In this document: piece by piece, positions 1 through 7,054 of the stretch
Layout: every line of letters starts with the position of its first letter
Numbering within the stretch: the first letter of the stretch is position 1
NCBI GenBank assembly: GCA_943846745.1
Contig: OX044360.1
Location: 992,001 to 1,056,000, forward strand
Direction of reading: 5' to 3'
Length of the DNA: 64,000 bases
From: Opacimonas sp002292215
Lineage (GTDB): Bacteria; Pseudomonadota; Gammaproteobacteria; Enterobacterales; Alteromonadaceae
Position numbers and translations under genes: made by a program
The notes under the pieces: model-generated
Database searches by the model: none
What the model was told of the DNA's origin: nothing
The model's input: only the letters and a program-made list of their open reading frames with translations

Positions 1-954
1 TGATGCATTACCTTGAGATGAACGTTTAGCAACACCCTGGGCAATAGCAGCTAACCTGAAAAAACTAAACGCAAGGTAAAAAGCCCAATTCTCAATTTTG
101 GTTATTCCCATTCGTTTGCAATATAAATCAACATAGGCTGCTTCTGTTGGAATCCCTAAACTTGCTCTGTCGATGCCTTTTAAACCGTCTATAGCGCCCA
201 TACCTGATGGCATGCGCAGTTGCATACATTGATAGGCTAAATCTGCAAAAGGGTGACCTAATGTTGATAATTCCCAATCAAGCAACGCAATAATTTCAGC
301 TTTATCTTTAGCAAACATCATATTGTCTAAACGAAAATCACCATGAACTAAGCAAACCCGTCCGTCATCGTCAGGTAAACTGTCTTCTAGCCACTGATTT
401 AACTGATCCATTGCGTTAATTTTATTCATTTCTGATAATTTATATTGTGCGCTCCAGCGGCTTAACTGACGTTCAAAATAATTACCCGCTTTACCGTAAT
501 CACTTAGGCCACAGGCATCAACATCAACACTATGAAGTGACACCAACGCTTTATTCATAGCATCATACATGGCTGCACGACGTTCATTACTATCTATTTC
601 AGGTAACGAAGCACTCCAATAAACGGCACCATCGCAAAACTCCATCAGATAAAACATTGAACCGATAATGCTAATATCTTCACATAAATAAAATACTTCG
701 GCTACAGGCACATCACTATTTTTTAATGCATTTAGCACGCTATACTCTCGATCAACCGCATGGGCTGATTTGAGTAATTTTCCTGGAGGCTGTCTGCGCA
801 ACACATACAGACCCGATTGTGCTGACACTTTGAACGTTGGGTTTGATTGACCGCCAGAAAATTTTTCAAGAGATATAGGTCCTCTAAAGCCATCTACATT
901 TTCTTCAAGGTGGCTTGTTAATACTTCAATATTTATGTCTGAATTTTGTGACAT
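1..954 (-). CDS. APH-family phosphotransferase (ACAD10/11 kinase-like), C-terminus cut by window
   Basis: Protein kinase-like fold of the aminoglycoside phosphotransferase (APH) family, subgroup found with acyl-CoA dehydrogenases. Starting at the ATG at 952-954, 318 codons run open to base 1, so the C-terminal end lies outside the window. Brenner's motif HGDFRLDN is visible at about residues 204-211 (catalytic Asp206) and the metal-binding LDWE at about 225-228 (Asp226). It lies 103 bp downstream of an ACAD10/11-type dehydrogenase on the same strand. Family knowledge: LvaA of Pseudomonas and the kinase domain of mammalian ACAD11 phosphorylate 4-hydroxyacyl-CoAs. Inference: the same role here. 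No signal peptide, so cytoplasmic. An antibiotic-resistance role is unlikely given the neighbours. Confidence 0.85.
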   Translation of the reverse strand, partial: MSQNSDINIEVLTSHLEENVDGFRGPISLEKFSGGQSNPTFKVSAQSGLYVLRRQPPGKLLKSAHAVDREYSVLNALKNSDVPVAEVFYLCEDISIIGSMFYLMEFCDGAVYWSASLPEIDSNERRAAMYDAMNKALVSLHSVDVDACGLSDYGKAGNYFERQLSRWSAQYKLSEMNKINAMDQLNQWLEDSLPDDDGRVCLVHGDFRLDNMMFAKDKAEIIALLDWELSTLGHPFADLAYQCMQLRMPSGMGAIDGLKGIDRASLGIPTEAAYVDLYCKRMGITKIENWAFYLAFSFFRLAAIAQGVAKRSSQGNAS

Positions 955-1018
955 GTAACAATACTCTTTAATAATTAGTGGATGAACATCATTTTAGACA
1001 AGCTTACTTTCATTGCGA

Positions 1019-1054
1019 AAATACTAAGTTGTGGCAATGGGCTACTTAGTATTT
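1019..1054 (-). terminator. Perfect 11-bp stem-loop after the acyl-CoA dehydrogenase gene
   Basis: The arms AAATACTAAGT (1019-1029) and ACTTAGTATTT (1044-1054) are exact inverted complements around a 14-nt loop. The element lies four bases beyond the stop codon of the minus-strand dehydrogenase. It is AT-rich and no long T-run follows on the minus strand, so it could be a weak terminator or an intercistronic processing/stability hairpin before the APH gene. Confidence 0.45.
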
Positions 1055-1057
1055 ATC

Positions 1058-2269
1058 TTACTTAGCCATTTTTCGCGCTAAATCGCGGCCAAGTTGCATC
1101 ATATGCACTTGATCAGGACCATCGGCTAATCTTAAGCAACGTTGACCTGCAAAGGCGTGTGCTAAGAAAGTATCTTGGCTAACACCCGTTCCCCCATGAC
1201 ATTGAATCGCACGGTCAATCACGTCGAGTGCCATAGACGGCGCAACTATTTTGATCATCGCAATTAAATCTTTTGCTGCTTTATTGCCATCTGTATCCAT
1301 TTTTTGTGCTGCTTTTAATGTCATTAAACGCGCTTGTTCAATTTGGCATGCTGATTTGGCAATATCTTCACGTATTGATTGTTGTTTAATCATCGGACGA
1401 CCAAAAACGATACGTTCATTAACGCGATTACACATTAAATCTAATGCGCGTTGTGCAATACCTATCGAACGCATACAGTGATGAATTCGCCCTGGTCCTA
1501 ATCGCCCTTGCGCTATTTCAAAACCTTTGCCTTCACCTGCAATAATATTTTCAACAGGTACACGAACATTCTCAAAAATTATTTCTGCATGCCCTTCGGG
1601 CGCGTCATCATAACCAAAGACTTTCATTGGCCTAACAACAGTTACGCCTGGAGTGTTCATCGGAACAAGTACTTGTGATTGCTGAATATATCGATTGCTA
1701 TTTTCTGGATCTGTTTTACCCATAACAATCATGACTTCACATTGCTTGCGACATGCACCACTGATATAAAACTTAACGCCATTAATCACATACTCATCAC
1801 CGTCGCGCTCAATACTTGTTTCGATGTTAGTGGCATCACTTGATGCTACTTCTGGTTCGGTCATAGCAAAAGCGGAGCGAATTTTTCCTTCAAGCAGAGG
1901 CTTTAACCATTTTTCTTTCTGTGCTTCGTTACCATATTTGGCTAACACTTCCATATTTCCGGTATCAGGCGCAGCACAATTAAATACCTCGGGTGCCCAA
2001 AAGACTTTTCCCATGATTTCGGCTAATGGTGCATATTCTAAATTGGTTAAACCAGCACTATATTCACCATAAGCTAAAGGAAGAAATAGATTCCACAAAC
2101 CTTCTTCTTTCGCTTTAGCTTTTAGCTCTTCCATTAAAGGAGGGGTTGACCAAGGGTCAAGTTCAACCTGTTTGTGCATTTCCTCTTCCACAGGAAATAC
2201 ATGCGTATCCATAAAGTACGTTAGACGTTTAATTAACTCTTGCACCTTTTCTGTATATTCAAAATTCAT
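1058..2269 (-). CDS. Acyl-CoA dehydrogenase, ACAD10/ACAD11 (LvaC-like) type
   Basis: 403 aa, full length for the family. FAD-dependent acyl-CoA dehydrogenase fold with the MTEPEVASSDATN flavin/substrate motif near residue 136 and the C-terminal signature HGGTGVSQDT...RLADGPDQVH typical of the ACAD10/11 group, where Asp (about 383) stands where short-chain enzymes carry Glu in an IYEGT motif. Family knowledge: in LvaC and ACAD11 this domain removes phosphate from phosphorylated 4-hydroxyacyl-CoA, giving an enoyl-CoA, rather than simply desaturating. The adjacent APH kinase gene on the same strand fits that two-step reaction. The racemase-like gene lies 142 bp upstream, so all three may form one operon. 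Confidence 0.9.
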   Translation of the reverse strand: MNFEYTEKVQELIKRLTYFMDTHVFPVEEEMHKQVELDPWSTPPLMEELKAKAKEEGLWNLFLPLAYGEYSAGLTNLEYAPLAEIMGKVFWAPEVFNCAAPDTGNMEVLAKYGNEAQKEKWLKPLLEGKIRSAFAMTEPEVASSDATNIETSIERDGDEYVINGVKFYISGACRKQCEVMIVMGKTDPENSNRYIQQSQVLVPMNTPGVTVVRPMKVFGYDDAPEGHAEIIFENVRVPVENIIAGEGKGFEIAQGRLGPGRIHHCMRSIGIAQRALDLMCNRVNERIVFGRPMIKQQSIREDIAKSACQIEQARLMTLKAAQKMDTDGNKAAKDLIAMIKIVAPSMALDVIDRAIQCHGGTGVSQDTFLAHAFAGQRCLRLADGPDQVHMMQLGRDLARKMAK

Positions 2270-2411
2270 TTTTACCCCTTAATTTTACTGCGCTTGTTCA
2301 TCTTTTAGTATCAATCTATATTGGTATATAGGAGACATAGTTTAGATAGCAGTAAACACTAAAATATCTTTTGTTGATGTAACCTTCTTAACATTCGCTT
2401 GCAGTGCAACA

Positions 2412-3563
2412 CTACATTTTTGGTGGAAAAAGTTGAACCACATCTATCTGAGCAACATTTTTTGGCATGGCAGCGGCAATGTCTTCATCGTTATAACCAA
2501 ATTCACGCAATACGCTGTAAGTCTGGTTGTCTTCATTAATTTCACCACGACTTAAAGAAGATCGACTCAGCACAGGTGCTGGCGGCACAGACCCGTCGCT
2601 AACCATTCCACAACGGGCTTGTATTTGAGGATGCGACCACAACTCGTCAGGCCCTAATACTGGTGCTACACATGCGTCGCTACCCTCAAATATTTGGGTC
2701 CACTGTTCACGTGATTTAGACTTAAATGCTATTTCAAACTGCTGAGCGGTTGACTCCCACATATTTGTATCCATCTGTTCTGGTGCTTCATCAAAACCAA
2801 GTTTTTCGCAAAGCGTAGCGTAAAACATTGGCTCTATTGCTCCAACCGACATAAATTTACCATCTGAGCATTCATAACACCGATAAAACGGGAAATGACC
2901 GCCAGTAAAATTCTTCCCTCTTTCTGGCATAAATGGTGTACCCCAAGCAGGAAAATGCATTGCCATCAACGACAAACAACCATCAATCATTGCAGCGTCA
3001 ATATACTGTCCTTTTCCTGATTTTTCGCGTTCGTAGAGGGCTGCCAATATGCCATTTAGCGCAAATAAGCTACCGCCAGCAAAATCGGCTACTAAATTTA
3101 GTGGTGGTAAAGGTGCTTGACCCACAGGCCCTACTGAACCTAGTACCCCACTCAAGGCGACATAGTTTATATCGTGGCCAGCTTCATTGGCCATAGGACC
3201 GGTTTGACCATAGCCAGTTATAGAACAGTAGATAAGCTTAGGATTAATACGTTGTAGAGTGTCATAATCTAAACCCAATCTTTTCATTACGCCCGGACGA
3301 TAGCCTTCAACCAAAATATCCATTTCCTTAGCCATTTCCAACAAAATTTTATTGCCTTCAGGTGACTTTAAATCCAAAGTAATAAAGCGTTTCCCTGGTG
3401 AAAATGTACTAACTGGCCCACCTGCACGACCACCACCAACAACAATTATCTCAGCCCCCATATCTGCTAAAAGCATTGTGCAGTATGGCCCTGGGGCATT
3501 ACCGGTTAAATCCAAAACTTTCACGCCTGACAATGGACCTGTTTTGAAATCTAATTTATTCAT
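2412..3563 (-). CDS. CaiB/BaiF family protein, alpha-methylacyl-CoA racemase-like
   Basis: 383 aa from the ATG at 3563, chosen because GGAG sits 9-10 bases upstream; a longer TTG-started frame to 3605 lacks a ribosome site. The fold is a class III CoA-transferase, but the residues match alpha-methylacyl-CoA racemase (Mcr/AMACR): His130 in GHDINY, Asp160 in LVADFAGG and Glu244 in GAIEPMFY, the three positions used for proton transfer at C2 of 2-methylacyl-CoA. Likely role (inference): epimerise a branched or 2-substituted acyl-CoA before dehydrogenation. It is the first gene of the minus-strand operon and is driven by the operator-overlapped promoter at 3722-3750. A plain CoA-transferase is the alternative. 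Confidence 0.85.
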   Translation of the reverse strand: MNKLDFKTGPLSGVKVLDLTGNAPGPYCTMLLADMGAEIIVVGGGRAGGPVSTFSPGKRFITLDLKSPEGNKILLEMAKEMDILVEGYRPGVMKRLGLDYDTLQRINPKLIYCSITGYGQTGPMANEAGHDINYVALSGVLGSVGPVGQAPLPPLNLVADFAGGSLFALNGILAALYEREKSGKGQYIDAAMIDGCLSLMAMHFPAWGTPFMPERGKNFTGGHFPFYRCYECSDGKFMSVGAIEPMFYATLCEKLGFDEAPEQMDTNMWESTAQQFEIAFKSKSREQWTQIFEGSDACVAPVLGPDELWSHPQIQARCGMVSDGSVPPAPVLSRSSLSRGEINEDNQTYSVLREFGYNDEDIAAAMPKNVAQIDVVQLFPPKM

Positions 3564-3709
3564 TTTTCGTTGTCTCCATGGAAATGTGGTTTGACTGTAG
3601 GGCAAGTAGATTCTTCAACTAATCAAGTTCACGTAACACGAACATAATTAAAAATACTGCTCTGCTTTTGTTCATCATTTAATGAGATTAATGCAATTTA
3701 ATTTTAAAA

Positions 3710-3729
3710 AATACTATCCACATAGTATT
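3710..3729. promoter_or_regulatory. Candidate TetR operator 1
   Basis: Perfect inverted repeat ATACTAT-N4-ATAGTAT (3711-3728), extended to 8-bp arms by the flanking A/T at 3710 and 3729. It covers the -10 box of the minus-strand promoter. The same repeat, with one change in an arm and the same 4-bp spacer, recurs at 4730-4747 over the next promoter. The tetR gene lies between the two sites. Direct evidence is the sequence symmetry; binding by this TetR is inferred. Confidence 0.7.
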
Positions 3730-3750
3730 GAATTAATGTACCTTGGTCAA
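3722..3750 (-). promoter_or_regulatory. Sigma-70 promoter for the racemase/ACAD/APH operon
   Basis: On the minus strand the -35 box TTGACC (3745-3750) is 17 bp from the -10 box TACTAT (3722-3727). Operator 1 covers the -10 box. The geometry equals that of the promoter before the GH105-like gene. The predicted leader to the ATG at 3563 is about 150 nt. Confidence 0.65.
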
Positions 3751-3913
3751 CATTTTCTATTTACTCGTTTTAGAGAAAAATGTTGATGGTCTGTTAGGAC
3801 GAGTTAAGGATGATAGGGTCTATTACAATTTTCTTCGCTAACGTATCACTAAACAATTAAAGTTATTTGTTGTAAAATAGATAAAGAACGAACGAGGTCT
3901 AACGTATAAAGCT

Positions 3914-4534
3914 ATGAATGAAAAAATGAAAACGAAGAAAACCAGTACTATAAGTGTCGATAAAATTAAGGATGCTGCTTTACATTTATTTGCCATTAAA
4001 GGATATTCTTATACTAGCCTTGAAGAGATCGCAAATGAAGCGGGCTTCACAAAGGGAGCGGTTTATTATCATTTTAAAAGTAAAAAACGTCTTATTCTTG
4101 AAATATTGAATGATATTAAATATCGCTCAATTGACCTTACCACCGAAAAAATTTCTTTTGAAAAGGAAAAGACAAAGGATTTACTGGTGCATTTTTTCAA
4201 ATCTCAAGCTGACTGGGCTGCAAAGCATCCTGATGATGTTGGTGTGTTAATTATGATGTCTGTAAGCTTTACAAACCGTGATTCAGATATATACCAAAAA
4301 ATTGAAGAATTCTATACTAAGTTAACGCAAGTGCTCACAGATATTATGTCTTTAGGGGTAAGAAAAGGAGAGATTTCTAAAGATATTAATATTAATGATG
4401 CTGTGACATATATGATTGCAGCTCATGATGGCAATCAGTTGCACTGGTATCGTTCTGGCAGAGATCCTGAAGTTGGTCGTAACCTGGTGAAATCAGTCGT
4501 TGATATCTTAATTCACCCGATCATCTTTGACTAA
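3914..4534 (+). CDS. TetR/AcrR family transcriptional regulator
   Basis: 206 aa. The N-terminal helix-turn-helix is clear (residues about 14-60, with the SLEEIANEAGFTKGAVYYHFKSKKRLI core typical of TetR), followed by a helical ligand-binding and dimerisation domain with no recognisable ligand signature. It sits between two catabolic operons whose promoters carry the same inverted repeat over their -10 boxes, so it probably represses both. An acyl-CoA pathway intermediate as inducer is an inference from the company it keeps (compare PsrA/FadR/LiuR-type TetR proteins). A second ATG at 3926 is possible; neither start has a strong ribosome site. Confidence 0.9.
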   Translation: MNEKMKTKKTSTISVDKIKDAALHLFAIKGYSYTSLEEIANEAGFTKGAVYYHFKSKKRLILEILNDIKYRSIDLTTEKISFEKEKTKDLLVHFFKSQADWAAKHPDDVGVLIMMSVSFTNRDSDIYQKIEEFYTKLTQVLTDIMSLGVRKGEISKDININDAVTYMIAAHDGNQLHWYRSGRDPEVGRNLVKSVVDILIHPIIFD

Positions 4535-4575
4535 GCATATACACCTGCACCATCTCATTCATTGAATTTTCATTG

Positions 4576-4605
4576 AGTAAGTTATGTCTGTATAGTCGAC
4601 TTACT
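4576..4605 (+). terminator. Weak stem-loop after tetR
   Basis: AGTAAGT (4576-4582) and ACTTACT (4599-4605) are complementary around a 16-nt loop, about 40 bases after the tetR stop. There is no T-run, so this is only a candidate. Confidence 0.25.
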
Positions 4606-4707
4606 TGATGATTCACTAACTGCAGTTTAATTACAATGCAACCACCTCCTACCTCTTTATCATACTTGGATATGATTTCTCCTGATTAAATTTGAAATGA
4701 GAGTGTG

Positions 4708-4736
4708 TTGACACAAAATTTCAATTAGCATACCAT
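4708..4736 (+). promoter_or_regulatory. Sigma-70 promoter for the GH105/ACAD/CoA-transferase operon
   Basis: -35 TTGACA (4708-4713), 17-bp spacer, -10 TACCAT (4731-4736). Operator 2 overlaps the -10 box in the same register as at the divergent promoter. The predicted leader is short, about 25-30 nt before the ATG at 4770. Confidence 0.7.
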
Positions 4737-4747
4737 CTGGATAGTAT
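4730..4747. promoter_or_regulatory. Candidate TetR operator 2
   Basis: ATACCAT-N4-ATAGTAT, matching operator 1 in arm length, spacer length and right arm, with one mismatch in the left arm. It spans the -10 box to about the transcription start, a classical position for repression. Confidence 0.7.
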
Positions 4748-4769
4748 TTATAGTCAATGGAATATAAAA

Positions 4770-5822
4770 ATGAATAAAAATAACATCACAAAATTGGTAA
4801 CACAGGTATCAGATTTCACATTGAACAATAAAGCAGCACGTTTAGGCTATAACTTTGAACGAGATTCTTGGGAAAAAGCGATTGCAATGACTGGATTACA
4901 GTCTTGGGGTGATAAAGATGGGCTCGACGCAGTTCAAAGCTGGTTGGATCGTGCAGTTGCAACGCAAACATCTCAGGGTAATCTTTGCTATGCAAATGCT
5001 TTTAAAGCGGCTGAAGTTGGTATTGATTATACACCAACGGGCTCTTTATCCTCATCACTGGGAATGCCCTTACTGACCCTTTATGAAAGAACTAACAACA
5101 AAGCCTATTTGGATGCCGCAGCGCGTCAAATTGATGCATTAGTGAATTCTCCTCGCACTAGCGACGGTGGTATTAATCCTCGTTACGAAGCACCTGAATT
5201 GTGGGTTGATTCTACATATTTAACGTGTCCATTTTTAGTTAAGTATGGGCAATTAACTAAACAAAATAAATATATTGAAGAAGGCGTGCATCAACTAGAG
5301 GTTCATGTTGCACACTTGCTCGATGAAAAAGCCTGTCTTGCTCGTCATATGTGGTGTGAAGTTCCTAATACTTTCCCACAATCAACGTTTTGGACTCGTG
5401 GATGTGGTTGGATGTTTCTGGCATGTCTCGAGCTTTTGGATTTATTACCATCGCACCCCAAAGCACCGTTCTTTAAAGACGTTGCAGCGCGAATGCTTAA
5501 TGCTATAAGTAAATATCAAGATGCGAGTGGTTATTTCCGTAATACAGTGGATGATCCAAGATCAAAACTAGAAGCCTCAGGTACGTTGATGTTTGCTTAT
5601 GCTATACCTAGAGCAGTTGAATTAGGTTTGGTTGACAAAGAATTAATAAATGATGCTTTGAGGGCGTTCAATGTCGTTGCAGGATCTGTTGAGGCTTCAG
5701 GTAAGATTCCGGGAGTCTCGGTCCCGCCTGGGGGCCCCAATGTTGTATTTGACTGGGCAATGTTTGGACAAGGTTTTTTCTTATTAGCTGCAAAAGCATT
5801 ACAGCCATATATTAAAGAATAA
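4770..5822 (+). CDS. GH88/GH105-like (alpha/alpha)6-barrel hydrolase
   Basis: 350 aa. The pattern matches unsaturated rhamnogalacturonyl hydrolases (YteR/YesR, GH105): ELWVDSTYL with Asp147 at the position of the YteR general acid, WTRGCGWMFLACLELLDLLP (family form W-x-RGNGW), and the C-terminal SGYFRNTVDDP...EASGTLMFAYA block. The RGNGW Asn is Cys here. There is no signal peptide, so it acts in the cytoplasm, as YteR does. GH105 enzymes hydrate a 4,5-unsaturated uronosyl residue to release its aglycone. It is odd as the first gene of an acyl-CoA operon: either the substrate is a glycoconjugate acid or the fold has been recruited for another hydration. GGAA before the ATG supports the start. 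Confidence 0.75.
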   Translation: MNKNNITKLVTQVSDFTLNNKAARLGYNFERDSWEKAIAMTGLQSWGDKDGLDAVQSWLDRAVATQTSQGNLCYANAFKAAEVGIDYTPTGSLSSSLGMPLLTLYERTNNKAYLDAAARQIDALVNSPRTSDGGINPRYEAPELWVDSTYLTCPFLVKYGQLTKQNKYIEEGVHQLEVHVAHLLDEKACLARHMWCEVPNTFPQSTFWTRGCGWMFLACLELLDLLPSHPKAPFFKDVAARMLNAISKYQDASGYFRNTVDDPRSKLEASGTLMFAYAIPRAVELGLVDKELINDALRAFNVVAGSVEASGKIPGVSVPPGGPNVVFDWAMFGQGFFLLAAKALQPYIKE

Positions 5823-5851
5823 TTCTTCGGCTCTGATATCTCTTATTGTTG

Positions 5852-5877
5852 AAACGCTGCAGCGTTTTACTTTACTA
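5852..5877 (+). terminator. Palindrome AAACGC-TGCA-GCGTTT, possible attenuator/terminator
   Basis: A perfect 16-bp palindrome at 5852-5867 can form a 6-bp stem with a TGCA loop and is followed by TTACTTTACT. It lies 30 bases after the GH105-like stop and 38 bases before the next ATG. It could partly terminate the operon or serve as an operator. Confidence 0.35.
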
Positions 5878-5904
5878 AGTAATATATTGATAGGTTAAGA
5901 TAAT

Positions 5905-7050
5905 ATGAATAATAATGAAATGAAAGAAGTCTACAATGAGTTTCGTCAAGTGGTTAGAAGGTTCGCAGAAGAAAAGGTTAAACCTTATGCGGCCATTATT
6001 GATAGTGAAAATCGTGCACCAGAGGAAACCTTTGAGGCAGCAAGAGAGCTTGGATTACAAGGCCTTCCTTTTCCTGAAGAATTCGGTGGTGGTGACGCCG
6101 ATTTAATGCTTCAAGTTATTGTTACTGAGGAACTTGCCCGCGTTTGTGCATCATCATCTTTAACCATTTCAAGCAGTTGGTTATTCAGTGTTATTGTTGA
6201 ACACGGCAGTGATGAGCTAAAAGAATTAGTACATGATGTTGCCAGTGGCGCAAAGAAAGCGGCTTGGTGCATGACTGAACCTCAAGCAGGCTCTGACTTA
6301 ATGGCAATTAAAGGCAATGCCAAAAAAGTCGATGGTGGCTGGGTTATTAATGGTAATAAACGCTTTATCACTAATGGCGGCTGGGCTGATTGGTATTTAG
6401 TTTTGCTGCGCACTGGCAGTAATGATGACCGTTCCTTTGGTGTTTTTGTCGTCAGTAAAGACGATAAAGGGATATCTTATGGTGCTAAAGAAGACAAAAT
6501 GGGACAGCGTGGTAGCCCGACATCAGATGTTATTTTTGATGATTGTTTTGTGCCCGATTTTCGTTGTATCGGCGACCCACAAAAGGGTCTTACCTACTTT
6601 AAAAATTACTTAAAGTCGTCACGCTTGAGCATTTCTGCACTGGCATTAGGCATCGCTCAGGGTGCGCTAGAAGAAGCGGTTAGTTACACTAATGAGCGCA
6701 TCCAGATGGGACAACCAATAGCCCAGTTCCAAATGATTAAAGGTATGATCGCGGACATGGCTGTAAAAGTCGAGTCTAGCCGTGCCCTACTCTACAAGGC
6801 TGTTGATTTATACATGAACGATGAGCCTGGCGTTGACATGTTTAGTTCAATGGCAAAAATAGCTTGTTGCGACGCTGCAATGGAAGTTACTACTGATGCG
6901 GTTCAGGTACACGGTGGCTATGGATATCTGAAAGAGTATCCTGTCGAAAGAATGTTTCGTGATGCAAAAGTGACTCAAATTTATGACGGAAGTAATCAGG
7001 TAATGCGCCAAATTGTTGCGGACCAATTAAACAAAGCACATAAGGATTAA
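5905..7050 (+). CDS. Acyl-CoA dehydrogenase with Asp at the usual catalytic Glu
   Basis: 381 aa, typical short/medium-chain acyl-CoA dehydrogenase length. Visible are the MTEPQAGSDL flavin loop, KRFITNGGWADWYLV, KMGQRGSPTSDVIFDD and the C-terminal VHGGYGYLKEYPVERMFRDAK. The catalytic segment reads QIYDGSNQ where MCAD/SCAD-type enzymes read QIYEGTSQ, so the expected catalytic Glu is Asp361. This may alter substrate range or favour another reaction (reductase or lyase type), or the base may come from elsewhere as in isovaleryl-CoA dehydrogenase. Next gene: CoA-transferase, 4 bp downstream, so the two are probably translated together. Electrons would pass to ETF, which is not in this window. Confidence 0.9.
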   Translation: MNNNEMKEVYNEFRQVVRRFAEEKVKPYAAIIDSENRAPEETFEAARELGLQGLPFPEEFGGGDADLMLQVIVTEELARVCASSSLTISSSWLFSVIVEHGSDELKELVHDVASGAKKAAWCMTEPQAGSDLMAIKGNAKKVDGGWVINGNKRFITNGGWADWYLVLLRTGSNDDRSFGVFVVSKDDKGISYGAKEDKMGQRGSPTSDVIFDDCFVPDFRCIGDPQKGLTYFKNYLKSSRLSISALALGIAQGALEEAVSYTNERIQMGQPIAQFQMIKGMIADMAVKVESSRALLYKAVDLYMNDEPGVDMFSSMAKIACCDAAMEVTTDAVQVHGGYGYLKEYPVERMFRDAKVTQIYDGSNQVMRQIVADQLNKAHKD

Positions 7051-7054
7051 AACC

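Larger units (their letters stand above)
3606..3913. other. Divergent regulatory region between racemase-like gene and tetR
   Basis: 308-bp AT-rich gap between oppositely directed genes. It contains the minus-strand promoter and operator listed separately. No further open frame of interest was seen. A possible weak ribosome site (GAGG, 3894-3897) lies about 16 bases before the TetR start, further than usual. Confidence 0.7.

Noticed and set aside
1..954. APH-family protein as an aminoglycoside resistance gene
   Set aside because: Its motif set and adjacency to an ACAD10/11-type dehydrogenase point to acyl-CoA metabolism.
2281..2411. A third TetR operator before the ACAD10/11-type gene
   Set aside because: The imperfect repeat near 2319-2338 differs from the ATACTAT-N4-ATAGTAT motif and lacks the promoter geometry.
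3564..3605. TTG-started extension of the racemase-like gene
   Set aside because: No ribosome site, whereas GGAG stands correctly before the ATG at 3563.
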